A stretch of DNA of 64,000 nt from Gemmatimonadota bacterium (GTDB lineage: Bacteria; Gemmatimonadota; Gemmatimonadetes; Gemmatimonadales; GWC2-71-9), in the NCBI GenBank assembly GCA_009692185.1, contig SHZT01000011.1, forward strand, positions 1-64,000. The letters are read 5' to 3'. The translations under genes were made by a program, and so were the position numbers. Of the stretch, positions 51,183 to 59,320 are shown one piece after another. Position 1 is the first letter of the stretch, and every line of letters begins with the position of its first letter. Below the pieces are notes generated by a model, which was not told the origin of the DNA, made no database searches, and saw only the letters and a list, made by a program, of their open reading frames with translations.

Positions 51183-52649
51183 CTACCACAGCCCGAGCAC
51201 TTTCCACCAAAGGCTGCCCACGCCGAGCCAGATGATGACGTTGGCCACACTGACCACCGCACCGAGCTTCCACCAGGTGCCCAGCTCCACGTTGCCGGAG
51301 CCGAAGAACATGGGGCCCGGCGCCGTCCCGTAGTGGGTCATCCCGGCAAACAGGCTGCTGAAGAAGCCCAGTACCAGGGCCGCCAGGAGCGGCGGCGTGC
51401 CCACCGCCAGCGCGACGGCGAGAAAGGGCGCGTACATGGCGACGACGTGCGCCGTATTGCTGGCGAAGAAGTAGTGGCTGTAGAAGTAGGCCAGGCTGAG
51501 GCCCAGAAAGGCGGGAAGCCAGGGGCCGTCGCCCAGCACGCCGGCGACGCGGCCGCTGAACCACCCCGCCAGGCCCAGTTCGGCGAGTTGGTTTGCCATC
51601 ATGATGAGGACGGCAAACCAGGTCAGCGTGTCCCAGGCGCTGCGCTCTTCCAGCAGATCCTCCCAGCGAACCGTTCCCGTGAGGAGCAGGGCACCGACGC
51701 CTCCAAGAGCCACCGCGGTGGTGTTGAGGCCCAGGCGATCTCCGAACGTCCATAGCGCGAGGAGGAGGACGAAAACGGCCGTCAGCACCCATTCGCCCCC
51801 GGACATGCGACCCATCTCCTGCAGCCGCCGCTTCGCGAGTGCCGGTGCCTCCGAGGTTTCCCTGACCTGCGGCGGATAGAGGCGGAAGATCAGGAGCGGG
51901 ATCAGGATCAGGCTCAAGGCTCCGGGGACCAGCGATGCCAGCGCCCATCGCGCCCAGGTGATCTCCACTCCCTGCCGCCCGGCCAACTCCGCCGCCATGG
52001 GGTTCGCGGCCATGGACGTCAGGAACATGGCGCTGGTGATACAGGTACCCTGGTACGCAACGACCGTGAGGAAGCTGCTGATCCTCCGCTCGGTACCGGA
52101 GGCGGCCTCACTCCCCAGGGATGCACCCAGCGAGCGGAGGATGGGGAACACCACACCGCCCGCCCGGGCCGCATTGCTGGGAATCACGGGTGCCAAGACC
52201 AGGTCCGTGGCCACCAGTCCGTAGCCAAGGCCCAGGGTCGTCCGGCCGAGGACTCGAAGGAAATGATAGGCGATCCGGACGCCCAGGCCCGTGCGGATGA
52301 AGCCGACCGAGAGGAAGAACGCGGCCACCACGAGCCACACAACCGGACTACTGAACCCGCTCATTCCCTGCGCGATGGTCAGTGTTCCTGTGAGGACGGT
52401 CAGGGCGACTGCCACGAGCGCCGTGGCGCCCATGGGCAGGGGTCGAAGGATGATTCCCACGATCGTCGCGACGAAGATCGCCAGGAGGTGCCACGCCCGG
52501 GGATCGACCCCCGTCGGGACCGGCATGTGCCACAGAACGGTTCCCACGATCAAGGCTGCGACCAGACGCCCGAACCGGACCCGGGATGGCGACGCCGTCC
52601 CGGGCGTCGGGGAACGAGCGGGGGCGGTATGGAAGGATGGGTGGCTCAT
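51183..52649 (-). CDS. DASS (SLC13) family anion transporter
   Basis: A 488-aa polytopic protein of the divalent anion:Na+ symporter family, which carries C4 dicarboxylates, citrate or sulfate. The motifs VIPSNAARAGGVVFPIL (near helix 5) and the C-terminal region with SNTAHVVAMYAPF match the SNT signatures of the family; the first has SNA in place of SNT. It is the third carboxylate-type transporter in the window besides the OFA carrier and TRAP system. Start at ATG 52649; a GTG at 52688 would add 13 unconserved residues. There is no adjacent regulator. Confidence 0.87.
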   Translation of the reverse strand: MSHPSFHTAPARSPTPGTASPSRVRFGRLVAALIVGTVLWHMPVPTGVDPRAWHLLAIFVATIVGIILRPLPMGATALVAVALTVLTGTLTIAQGMSGFSSPVVWLVVAAFFLSVGFIRTGLGVRIAYHFLRVLGRTTLGLGYGLVATDLVLAPVIPSNAARAGGVVFPILRSLGASLGSEAASGTERRISSFLTVVAYQGTCITSAMFLTSMAANPMAAELAGRQGVEITWARWALASLVPGALSLILIPLLIFRLYPPQVRETSEAPALAKRRLQEMGRMSGGEWVLTAVFVLLLALWTFGDRLGLNTTAVALGGVGALLLTGTVRWEDLLEERSAWDTLTWFAVLIMMANQLAELGLAGWFSGRVAGVLGDGPWLPAFLGLSLAYFYSHYFFASNTAHVVAMYAPFLAVALAVGTPPLLAALVLGFFSSLFAGMTHYGTAPGPMFFGSGNVELGTWWKLGAVVSVANVIIWLGVGSLWWKVLGLW

Positions 52650-52760
52650 TCGTTCTCGCAGAAATGGGTGCGCAGTACTTGCACGCACCGGGTTCGACCG
52701 CGCATGTTACCAAGGCAGCCTCAAGGACGTGTCCGAGGCATCCTACGTCGTCGGCGGAAT

Positions 52761-54095
52761 ATGGCAATCAGCGCTGCGCAATGGAGCCTCTGCGGCTCCG
52801 CCCGACTCTTTCTCACCGCTCGATGCGTCGCCTTGGTGTGCTCCCTCGGTGCCCTGGTGGGTACCCGAGCGGACGCACAGGCCGGGGACGTCCTGATGGG
52901 ACGGGTGGTCGATGAGGCCACCAGCAGGCCCATCCGCGACGTGACGGTTGAGCTCCGGCGCGCTGATGGAACTGCGTTCGGTCCCGGATTCGAAGCGTTC
53001 ACCGACGCGCAGGGACGGTTCGAGTTCACGGGCGTGCCCAATGGCATGCACATGGTGGAGGTGCGGCACCTTGCCTATGGGGTGCGGCGTCACACCGTGA
53101 TGGTGCAAGGGACCGGCGCCGCCGCCGTTACGATCTTCCTGTCCGCAACCGCCATTCGTCTCGCCCCGCTCATGACCGAGGTGGAACCGGCCGCTCCGGC
53201 GGTCCGTGCCGTTCGCTCGTCCCGGACCGTGGCGTTGCGTGATGAGATCGCGGACGCGGCGCGCGGGGGAACCAGCCTCGTCGAGTTCATCCGCCGGAGG
53301 TTCCCCGGAATCCAGGTGCGAATCTCCGGGCAGATTGGAATGCCGACTTGCGTGGAGTTCCGGCAGGTGGATTTCCGCCAGCAGTGCCGCGTCCCGACGG
53401 TGCATCTGGACGGCATGGCCACGTCGTCTACCTCGGCGCTCCAAACCCTGAGCTCGATTCCGCTGATCGACGTCACCCGCGTAGAAGTCATCGCGCCATC
53501 GTTCGGAGCCGGCGGGAGTTACGGCCTCGATGGCGCGTGGGGGGCAATCGTCGTGGAGACGCACGCCCAGGCAGACCAGGGATCCTCCTTCGGGTCGGCT
53601 GCTCCGAGGACGCGGGAATTCCAGCCGTGGTACGACTGGGCGCCCGAGCCCCGTCCATACCTCGGGACCCGGGTGTATGCGGCGGCCTTTGCCGGGAACG
53701 CTGTGGGTCTCGCTGCCGGGCTCGCGGCGGTAGCGCAATGTGTCGATCTGGAAGCCGGTGTGTTACGCACTCGAGAGACGTCGCTGTTCGGACGCCGTGC
53801 GTACCGTTGCCATCCGAGCGTAGTGCTGGCCACCGGCTTACTGGCAACCGTCCTCCCGGCGGTCACCGGCGCGGTGACGGCCCGAATGGCGGGCGCGACG
53901 GATCGGTCCAGCGGGGCGGTCGTCTACTCCGCGCTCGCTTCGCAGGCCGTCTTCATTCCGGCAGCCGTCATCTTCATTACCGGGACCAATGGCCGGGCCA
54001 TAGGTCCCGGTGAGGTGGCGGGGCTGGCGCTCGTAACCCTCGGCGCCCCGCTCCTTAACGCCCTGAGCGACAGATTCTTTCGCATCCTGCGCTAG
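52761..54095 (+). CDS. carboxypeptidase-regulatory-like, plug-like protein with membrane tail
   Basis: A 444-aa protein. After a signal peptide (about 1-39) it has a carboxypeptidase-regulatory-like domain (about 43-125: LMGRVVDEATSRPIRDVTVE) and a TonB-plug-like part (about 155-270: LVEFIRRRFPGIQVRISG; VEVIAPSFGAGGSYGLDGAW). Unlike the other plug proteins, it ends in about four hydrophobic segments within the last 140 residues (YAAAFAGNAVGLAAGLAAVA, VVLATGLLATVLPAVTG, AVFIPAAVIFITG, VAGLALVTLGAPLLNAL). An outer-membrane plug with an inner-membrane-like tail is odd. The ATG at 52761 is chosen because it gives the signal peptide; the frame stays open much further upstream but without recognisable content. 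Confidence 0.68.
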   Translation: MAISAAQWSLCGSARLFLTARCVALVCSLGALVGTRADAQAGDVLMGRVVDEATSRPIRDVTVELRRADGTAFGPGFEAFTDAQGRFEFTGVPNGMHMVEVRHLAYGVRRHTVMVQGTGAAAVTIFLSATAIRLAPLMTEVEPAAPAVRAVRSSRTVALRDEIADAARGGTSLVEFIRRRFPGIQVRISGQIGMPTCVEFRQVDFRQQCRVPTVHLDGMATSSTSALQTLSSIPLIDVTRVEVIAPSFGAGGSYGLDGAWGAIVVETHAQADQGSSFGSAAPRTREFQPWYDWAPEPRPYLGTRVYAAAFAGNAVGLAAGLAAVAQCVDLEAGVLRTRETSLFGRRAYRCHPSVVLATGLLATVLPAVTGAVTARMAGATDRSSGAVVYSALASQAVFIPAAVIFITGTNGRAIGPGEVAGLALVTLGAPLLNALSDRFFRILR

Positions 54096-54168
54096 TCGTG
54101 CCCGCCGGTAGCCCGGGAACGCCCGGCCTGACGGAACGCCACGCCTCCCCAGACTGAAACAGCGCACC

Positions 54169-54744
54169 ATGGCTCAACGGGCACGCTCGACTATGCGGAG
54201 AGCCGGAGCCGCACTTTGTATCCTGGCGGTCACGCTCGACGCGTGCGGTCTCGGCGCCGATGCGAGGAGCAACATTCCGGTGCGGTACGATGGCGAGACC
54301 CTGTACCAGGGCCTGCTGCTCGCGTACGGCCCAGTGGCGCGAAGATTCCCGGAGATCTGGGGCGCCCTTCGGGGTCAGCTGCCTTCGGTGGGCGAGGCAC
54401 AGGCCGCCAAGGTCGACGAGGGAATCACGAGGAAGATCAAGGCTCGCGACCCTGGATTCCTCGATCGCTTCGCCCTGGACATACAGAGCGGTGATCCGGT
54501 GCTGGTTGAGGCAGCGCTGGTCGAGGCTGTGAGGCTGGGGAAGGGGGCACTGACCAGTTCAGGCGTACGGCCAGCGTCCCTGGTCTGTGATCCGGACGAT
54601 CCCTTTCCGCCTCCAGAATGCGGCGGCGAAAACGTGGTGACATTCTTTGCGTTCACGGCCATCGCGGCGATGGTCGATGGCGGCCGGCTGATGAGAGACC
54701 AGGCCGTGCGTTTGATCTCCGACCGTCTCTCCCTGCAGCCGTAG
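54169..54744 (+). CDS. sdpC: SdpC-like antimicrobial peptide precursor
   Basis: A 191-aa exported protein. A signal peptide (about 1-24) is followed by YDGETLYQGLLLAYGPVARR, which matches the opening of the sporulation-delaying protein SdpC (EDYFRGLLFGQGEV). The C-terminal region has Cys140 and Cys151, then NVVTFFAFTAIAAMVDGG, a hydrophobic helix. In B. subtilis the active peptide is a 42-residue C-terminal piece with a disulfide (Cys141-Cys147) before a hydrophobic stretch; the same layout is seen here, with a wider Cys spacing. It is the first gene of a C-A-B operon. The cleavage site is unknown. Confidence 0.82.
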   Translation: MAQRARSTMRRAGAALCILAVTLDACGLGADARSNIPVRYDGETLYQGLLLAYGPVARRFPEIWGALRGQLPSVGEAQAAKVDEGITRKIKARDPGFLDRFALDIQSGDPVLVEAALVEAVRLGKGALTSSGVRPASLVCDPDDPFPPPECGGENVVTFFAFTAIAAMVDGGRLMRDQAVRLISDRLSLQP

Positions 54745-54750
54745 GACCTC

Positions 54751-55302
54751 GTGCCGGTTCAGAAACCAGGAACAGTCGGTGCAGGTGTCCTTGGTATCCT
54801 GCTTCTGTGGGTGGTCGTGGCTGCGTATTCCCTTCAGGCGGTTCTGCCGCACAACCCGATTCGCCTGCCGCTGGAACGGGAGATCGAGGCGCGCCGATGG
54901 CTTCCAGAAGGGTGGGCGTTCTTCACGCGCAGTCCACGCGAGGCCGATGTCTCGTTTTATGCCCTCCGCGACGGCGATTGGGTTTCGCTGGTGCGTTCGC
55001 CGCATGGTCGTCCCTCGAACATGTTCGGCTTCAACCGCGCGTCCCGCGCTCAATACGTAGACGCAGCGTTGATCATGACAACGATCCCTGCCGACGCGTG
55101 GACCGGTTGCCGGGGAACGCCTGCAGCCTGCCTCGACCGTGCCAAGAGGGCCCCGAAGGACTTTGTCAGCAAGGCCGGGCACCCGACACTTTGCGGAGAA
55201 ATTGGACTTGTTCGCCAGCAGCCGGTGCCATGGGCGTGGGCGGCAGGCGGCAAGCCGGTGGCGATGCCATTCTCGGTTGTGCGAATAGCCGTCCAATGCT
55301 AG
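54751..55302 (+). CDS. sdpA: SdpA-like maturation protein
   Basis: A 183-aa protein with an N-terminal membrane helix (about 8-31) and the family signature WLPEGWAFFTRSPREADVSF, after which comes a soluble domain containing four Cys (GCRGTPAAC, LCGEIG, and the last residue Cys183). SdpA is needed with SdpB to turn pro-SdpC into toxic SDP in B. subtilis, in the cytoplasm or at the membrane; the chemistry is not fully established. The start is GTG 54751, 6 nt after sdpC; the stop overlaps sdpB by 7 nt. Confidence 0.85.
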   Translation: MPVQKPGTVGAGVLGILLLWVVVAAYSLQAVLPHNPIRLPLEREIEARRWLPEGWAFFTRSPREADVSFYALRDGDWVSLVRSPHGRPSNMFGFNRASRAQYVDAALIMTTIPADAWTGCRGTPAACLDRAKRAPKDFVSKAGHPTLCGEIGLVRQQPVPWAWAAGGKPVAMPFSVVRIAVQC

Positions 55303-56243
55303 CCCGCCTCGCACGGCGGGCCGAGCGGCTCGTGGAGAACCGGGAGCCGTGGTCCGACGTGGTTGGGGTCGCTCGTACGGCTCTGGCGCTCGGCACCATG
55401 GGAACACTGCTGTTCAGTCACTCGTCGTCGATGTTCAGGCCGGTGGTCGGCCTGCCGACCCCGCCCCTCTGCCAGGGCCTTTCAGCCCTGTCGCTCTATT
55501 GCCTCGTCCCGGCCGGGAATCTCGAATTGGTCCGCTGGATATCCGTGATCGTGCTTGTCGTCGTGGCGTCCGGCTGGAGGCCTCGCATTACCGGATTGCT
55601 TCATTGGTGGGTCGTATTCAGTCTTGCGGCGTCCACGTCCCTGGTGGACGGGGGCGATTTGATCGCAAACAATCTAGCCCTCTTGCTCCTGCCGGTGACG
55701 CTGACAGACCGGCGAACGTGGCACTGGGAGGCGAGACGGCAAGGCGACAGCGAAGGGGTCCTGACTCGTTTCTTCGCGCTGTCTGCGGTCTGGGCCATTC
55801 GCGTTCAGGTCAGCGTGATCTATTTCGACGCGGCCCTGGGAAAGACCCGGGTGGAGGAATGGGTTGATGGGACGGCGCTCTATTACTGGTTGCTCGATCC
55901 CGTGTTCGGGGCCCCGGAGTACCTGGCGCCCCTGGTCCGTCCGTTCCTGCTCAACGGGGTCACGGTGGCCCTGGCGACATGGTCGGTGATCCTGCTCGAG
56001 TTGTTGTTGTTCGCTGGTTTGTTCATGGAGAAACGGTACCGACCCATGCTGCTCGTGGCCGGACTGCTGTTCCACGTGGGCATCGGAGCCCTCCAGGGGC
56101 TCAGCAGCTTCGCCCTCACAATGTCGTCAGCGCTCATTCTGTACTTGTGGCCCCTCGAGAAAGAGTTCGGAGTCGCCAGGCTGCCGGCGTGGGTTCGGGG
56201 CGTTCTCCAGGACCGGTGGCGACTCGGCGGTGTGAGCCGATAG
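55296..56243 (+). CDS. sdpB: SdpB-like HTTM membrane protein
   Basis: A 315-aa polytopic protein of the HTTM (horizontally transferred transmembrane, gamma-carboxylase-like) superfamily. About six to eight helices are visible (ARTALALGTMGTLLFS, LELVRWISVIVLVVVASGW, FALSAVWAIRVQVSVIYFDA, LLNGVTVALATWSVILLELL). AALGKTRVEEWVDGTALYYW is the conserved loop of SdpB and related HTTM proteins. It is required with SdpA for toxin maturation in B. subtilis. No SdpI immunity protein follows; the next gene is on the other strand. The ATG 55296 overlaps the sdpA stop. Confidence 0.85.
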   Translation: MLARLARRAERLVENREPWSDVVGVARTALALGTMGTLLFSHSSSMFRPVVGLPTPPLCQGLSALSLYCLVPAGNLELVRWISVIVLVVVASGWRPRITGLLHWWVVFSLAASTSLVDGGDLIANNLALLLLPVTLTDRRTWHWEARRQGDSEGVLTRFFALSAVWAIRVQVSVIYFDAALGKTRVEEWVDGTALYYWLLDPVFGAPEYLAPLVRPFLLNGVTVALATWSVILLELLLFAGLFMEKRYRPMLLVAGLLFHVGIGALQGLSSFALTMSSALILYLWPLEKEFGVARLPAWVRGVLQDRWRLGGVSR

Positions 56244-56272
56244 GTGAGCGGGACGAAGGCGCGGCCATGCAC

Positions 56273-57559
56273 CTACTGGAGGTACGCGGCTATCTCGTCT
56301 CTGAGCGCCGCCAGGGTCGCTTGCTGCGGCGGCGTCAGTTTCGGAGCGGCAGCGTTGAACACCGAACTGATCGCCTCGGTTGCCTGCTGCCGTCGCTCGA
56401 CCGGCGGAACATCGCCGTCTTTCACCCGTGCGAGGAGGTGCGCGTAACCGAACTTGACCACCGGGAAGGCCCAGCCGCCGGGAGCAAACTGCGTTGCGAA
56501 AACGAGGTCGTTGTAGGGGATCGGGCTCCCGCGCGGACGGGCGACCTGACTTCGGAGGATGGTGAACACGGCATGCCGGCGCAGCCCGAGCAGCGTCAGG
56601 GCGTCCCCCAACCACACGCTGGTTTCGTTGGAAGCTCCGAAACTCCACCCGAGGTACATCCAGGTGGCCCAGTTGGCGATGCCATTCTCGAAATCGCCAT
56701 CCCGGGCCCGTCCGATCCGGGCGGCATCCCCGACGTCCCACCACACGTTGTACAGGGCGGTATCGACGGTCTCGGACGTCCCAAACCGCAGGAGGTGTTG
56801 CGCGATCAGGGTCGCCGTCCAGCGCCTGACCTCGAAGCATGCGCGGGGCTGAAAGCGGGCGAGCGGAGGCCTGACGCACGGGGCAGCCGCGTTCAACGAA
56901 TCGCGCTCCGCCCGGCGAACAGCGGAGACCGCCGCTCGAAGATTCTCTGACGATCGATGCCCGAGGTACGCGTCCAGATATTTTCTCGCGGGCTCGTCGC
57001 CGTAGTCCAGCAGGCTTCCGGAGAGGGGATCGTCCGGCATCCAATCCATGTTCCCCTGTTCCTGGGACCAGAGCGGGAAACGGAGGGCAGTGGGGACCTG
57101 CCGGAGATCGATCGCCCGAAGCCCTTCGCTCGTCAGATCCGCCGGCCATGCGTCGGTGCCGAACAGGCGAAGGGCGAACGCCAGGTCAGTATCCGCAAGT
57201 GCGTCCCGGGGCTGGAACGGACGGTTGTCTCGCGCCACCGGTTGGACCGACAGCGTGCGGACGTAGGCCACGATGTCCCGGGCGGTGTTGCTGTCCACGT
57301 GGGCGACGGCCCGCCGGATGATCGTGCTGTCCGGATAGGAGAAATAGGCAAGATCAAATCCGTCGCCCGACGCATGGCACACCGCGCAGGAGACCGCGAA
57401 TGCCGCTGCCCCCAGCGCCGGATTCGGTTGGATCCTCCCGAGGTCGGGTGCAGCCACGGATAAGGAATCGCACGCCGCCAGGGACGGCAGCACGAGGGAC
57501 ACGACGGTCCGACTCCGGAGCAGGTGCGTCAAGAGCACCCATCCTTCGCGCCGCATCAT
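56273..57559 (-). CDS. c-type cytochrome lipoprotein (monoheme)
   Basis: A 428-aa protein with a signal peptide ending at a lipobox (SLAAC, Cys30) and one heme site Cys58-Ala-Val-Cys61-His62 near the N-terminus (SCAVCHASGDGFD). The next 70 residues (IVAYVRTLSV) resemble a class I cytochrome c. The remaining 300 residues form a helical region of unknown fold. Possible axial Met residues lie in GNMDWM. It is the third gene of a minus-strand operon whose genes overlap by 4 nt, and it lies 29 nt from the convergent sdpB stop. Confidence 0.8.
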   Translation of the reverse strand: MMRREGWVLLTHLLRSRTVVSLVLPSLAACDSLSVAAPDLGRIQPNPALGAAAFAVSCAVCHASGDGFDLAYFSYPDSTIIRRAVAHVDSNTARDIVAYVRTLSVQPVARDNRPFQPRDALADTDLAFALRLFGTDAWPADLTSEGLRAIDLRQVPTALRFPLWSQEQGNMDWMPDDPLSGSLLDYGDEPARKYLDAYLGHRSSENLRAAVSAVRRAERDSLNAAAPCVRPPLARFQPRACFEVRRWTATLIAQHLLRFGTSETVDTALYNVWWDVGDAARIGRARDGDFENGIANWATWMYLGWSFGASNETSVWLGDALTLLGLRRHAVFTILRSQVARPRGSPIPYNDLVFATQFAPGGWAFPVVKFGYAHLLARVKDGDVPPVERRQQATEAISSVFNAAAPKLTPPQQATLAALRDEIAAYLQ

Positions 57560-58020
57560 CGTGCCTGAACCGCAGTCTGCGTGGTGACGTCGATCAATCC
57601 GTTCACGTAATCGGGTCCGTACCGCGTAGTTGCTTCGCGCCCGGTGAGGAACCGGACGGTCTTCACCGTTCCGACCGGGACGGAGTGGAGGATGTCCCGG
57701 TTCTCCGACACCATCTGGTTCACGGCGACGGCGGGGAGTAGCCCGAATGGTGGTGCCGCGATTCCAACGCTGGCAGTGTCGGCCCCGTGCATGACGCCGA
57801 TCGGTCCCCGGGTGCGAAGCCAGGCCGGGCGCAATTGCTGGATCGCCTCGAAGAGTGAAGCGGATCCGGCGACCGCGCTGGCGAGTTCCTCCTGCGCGAT
57901 AACGTCGAGGGATCTCGCTCCACCTGCCGGCCGTGGCGTGGTGGCGCAGGCGGACATGAGGCTTGCGACGACAACGGCGAGTACTGTCGCTGCCGCGAAA
58001 TGGCGCGGGCCGCCGTTCAC
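57556..58020 (-). CDS. mini-plug lipoprotein
   Basis: A 154-aa lipoprotein from GTG 58020. A signal peptide (AAATVLAVVVASLMSAC) ends in a lipobox with Cys25. The C-terminal 90 residues resemble a TonB-receptor plug: VKTVRFLTGREATTRYGPDY followed by VNGLIDVTTQTAVQAR is the usual end of the plug domain. No barrel follows. It overlaps the genes on either side by 4 nt and so is tightly coupled to a cupredoxin-like lipoprotein and a cytochrome. Confidence 0.72.
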   Translation of the reverse strand: MNGGPRHFAAATVLAVVVASLMSACATTPRPAGGARSLDVIAQEELASAVAGSASLFEAIQQLRPAWLRTRGPIGVMHGADTASVGIAAPPFGLLPAVAVNQMVSENRDILHSVPVGTVKTVRFLTGREATTRYGPDYVNGLIDVTTQTAVQAR

Positions 58021-58907
58021 GGCACGACGGTGATGTAGCCTGTCATCCCGGCAGTAAGGTAGAGGTACTCGCACAGATACGAATAAATGCCCGGGTTGTT
58101 CAGGACGATTTCGAACTGCTCGCCATGCCGGCTCATCTCCACGACGCGCCACGCCCAGTGTCCGCCCGGCGAGATGGTGTGCGGCTTATCAAAGATGTTG
58201 GTCCACCGGATCCTGACCCCCGGGGGCACGAAGACGTCATCCGGGTCGTAACTGTCGAGCAGGAGCGAGATGTCGATGGTGATCGGTCCGCCGACTGGCG
58301 CCAGCAGGATGTTGACGGAGACGGAATCGTTCCCGCCCACCGTTACCGCACGGGATTGCGGTTGCCCGACGGCCATGCTGAAATAGGACGGCGGCCCCAC
58401 GTCCAGGACCCCACTTCCCGCGTCCACGCCCTGCAGGCGGAAGCGGCCGTCATCTGCCGTGGTGAAGCGCGCCTCCCGGCCGCCCGCACCGTGGAACATG
58501 AGCTGGACGGCCCCGACCCCGGTGCCACCGTGCGTAACCTGACCGACGATTGTGCCCCTGAGAGGGCCGGGTACGACACGAATCTGTTGCACGACAGTAC
58601 TGTTTGACGAAACCGAGACCGGCCTCTGCCCGAGCTCGCCCGGGCCCAGGTTGAAGCCACCGCCGGCCTCCGCCGCCAATGTCCAACTCCCCGGCGTCAC
58701 GCCGGCGAACACAAACGTTCCGTCATTCCCCGACATACCGCTCAGGGGATCCCGGCCCGTTCGGCTGAGGGTCAGCCGGATTCCCAGCACGCCGTGATTG
58801 AGATCGTCCGTGACGATGACCTGCAGCGAGCCGGGATCGACGCCCAGGACATTGAGCGCGTCTGGGTGTCCGCACGCCGATACGAGAAGGAGAATCAGGA
58901 CCCGCAT
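58017..58907 (-). CDS. CnaB-like and cupredoxin-like lipoprotein
   Basis: A 296-aa protein from ATG 58907. The leader is very short (MRVLILLLVSAC) with lipidated Cys12. Two carboxypeptidase-regulatory-like sandwiches follow (about 20-100, LQVIVTDDLNHGVLGIRLTL; and about 105-205, GTIVGQVTHGGTGVGAVQLM). The C-terminus is a cupredoxin-like domain (about 215-296). It has a candidate His ligand in KPHTISPGGHW, Cys279 and Met288, but where plastocyanin-type sites have His after Cys there is Leu282 (CEYLYLTAGM; CTC versus CAC, a one-base difference). A normal type 1 site is therefore unlikely. First gene of the operon, divergent from susC. Confidence 0.76.
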   Translation of the reverse strand: MRVLILLLVSACGHPDALNVLGVDPGSLQVIVTDDLNHGVLGIRLTLSRTGRDPLSGMSGNDGTFVFAGVTPGSWTLAAEAGGGFNLGPGELGQRPVSVSSNSTVVQQIRVVPGPLRGTIVGQVTHGGTGVGAVQLMFHGAGGREARFTTADDGRFRLQGVDAGSGVLDVGPPSYFSMAVGQPQSRAVTVGGNDSVSVNILLAPVGGPITIDISLLLDSYDPDDVFVPPGVRIRWTNIFDKPHTISPGGHWAWRVVEMSRHGEQFEIVLNNPGIYSYLCEYLYLTAGMTGYITVVP

Positions 58908-59320
58908 CCCCACGTCTCCACGGCCCTGCCTAAAAGGAGGCACGGAGGCCAGGGGAGGGACTACAGGCACACGCTTGGCCACGTAAGGTATTACCGCCGG
59001 TGAACTGGAGGTTTGCATTCAAGTCTAAGCGGCGTCCGTTGGCCTGCAACCCCTGACGGCGCCGCGGACAGGACGCCCCGGGGGGGGCACGGCGGTTCGC
59101 ACGCGCGTCCCCCCGCAGTATTGACGACCTTCCGATCCAACCGTATCGTAAACGCCTGTCCCGTCGCGATTCGAGCCTCTGGTTCTTGGGGCCGATCGGA
59201 GGATCCACTGAATCACGCGTCCGAGTTATCGGTCCTGCCCGATTTCGGGTCCTCACTGCTGTTCGACACAGTCGAGGCGTCCCGCGAGTCAGTCTGCCAC
59301 CAAGAAAATGGAGATACGGC
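58908..59320. other. intergenic region between divergent operons
   Basis: 413 nt without a recognisable gene. It holds the predicted susC promoter (59121-59149) and a 5' leader of about 165 nt. Toward the minus-strand operon I see a ribosome site (GGAG about 8 nt before ATG 58907) but no convincing promoter. A CGGGG-rich stretch (59083-59100) has a G run long enough to be a sequencing hazard. The long susC leader could hold a regulatory element, but no known riboswitch is recognisable. Confidence 0.6.
59121..59149 (+). promoter_or_regulatory. promoter of the susC-susD pair
   Basis: TTGACG (59121-59126), a 17-nt spacer and TATCGT (59144-59149), followed by an A/T-rich start region. It fits the housekeeping type seen for pyr and rpsT in the -35 half but has a different -10. 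Transcription should start near 59156, giving a leader of about 165 nt before ATG 59321. Confidence 0.6.

Noticed and set aside
54618-56243. A 541-aa frame extending sdpB backwards through sdpA
   Set aside because: The extension overlaps sdpA out of frame and is not hydrophobic; ATG 55296 gives the normal SdpB length.
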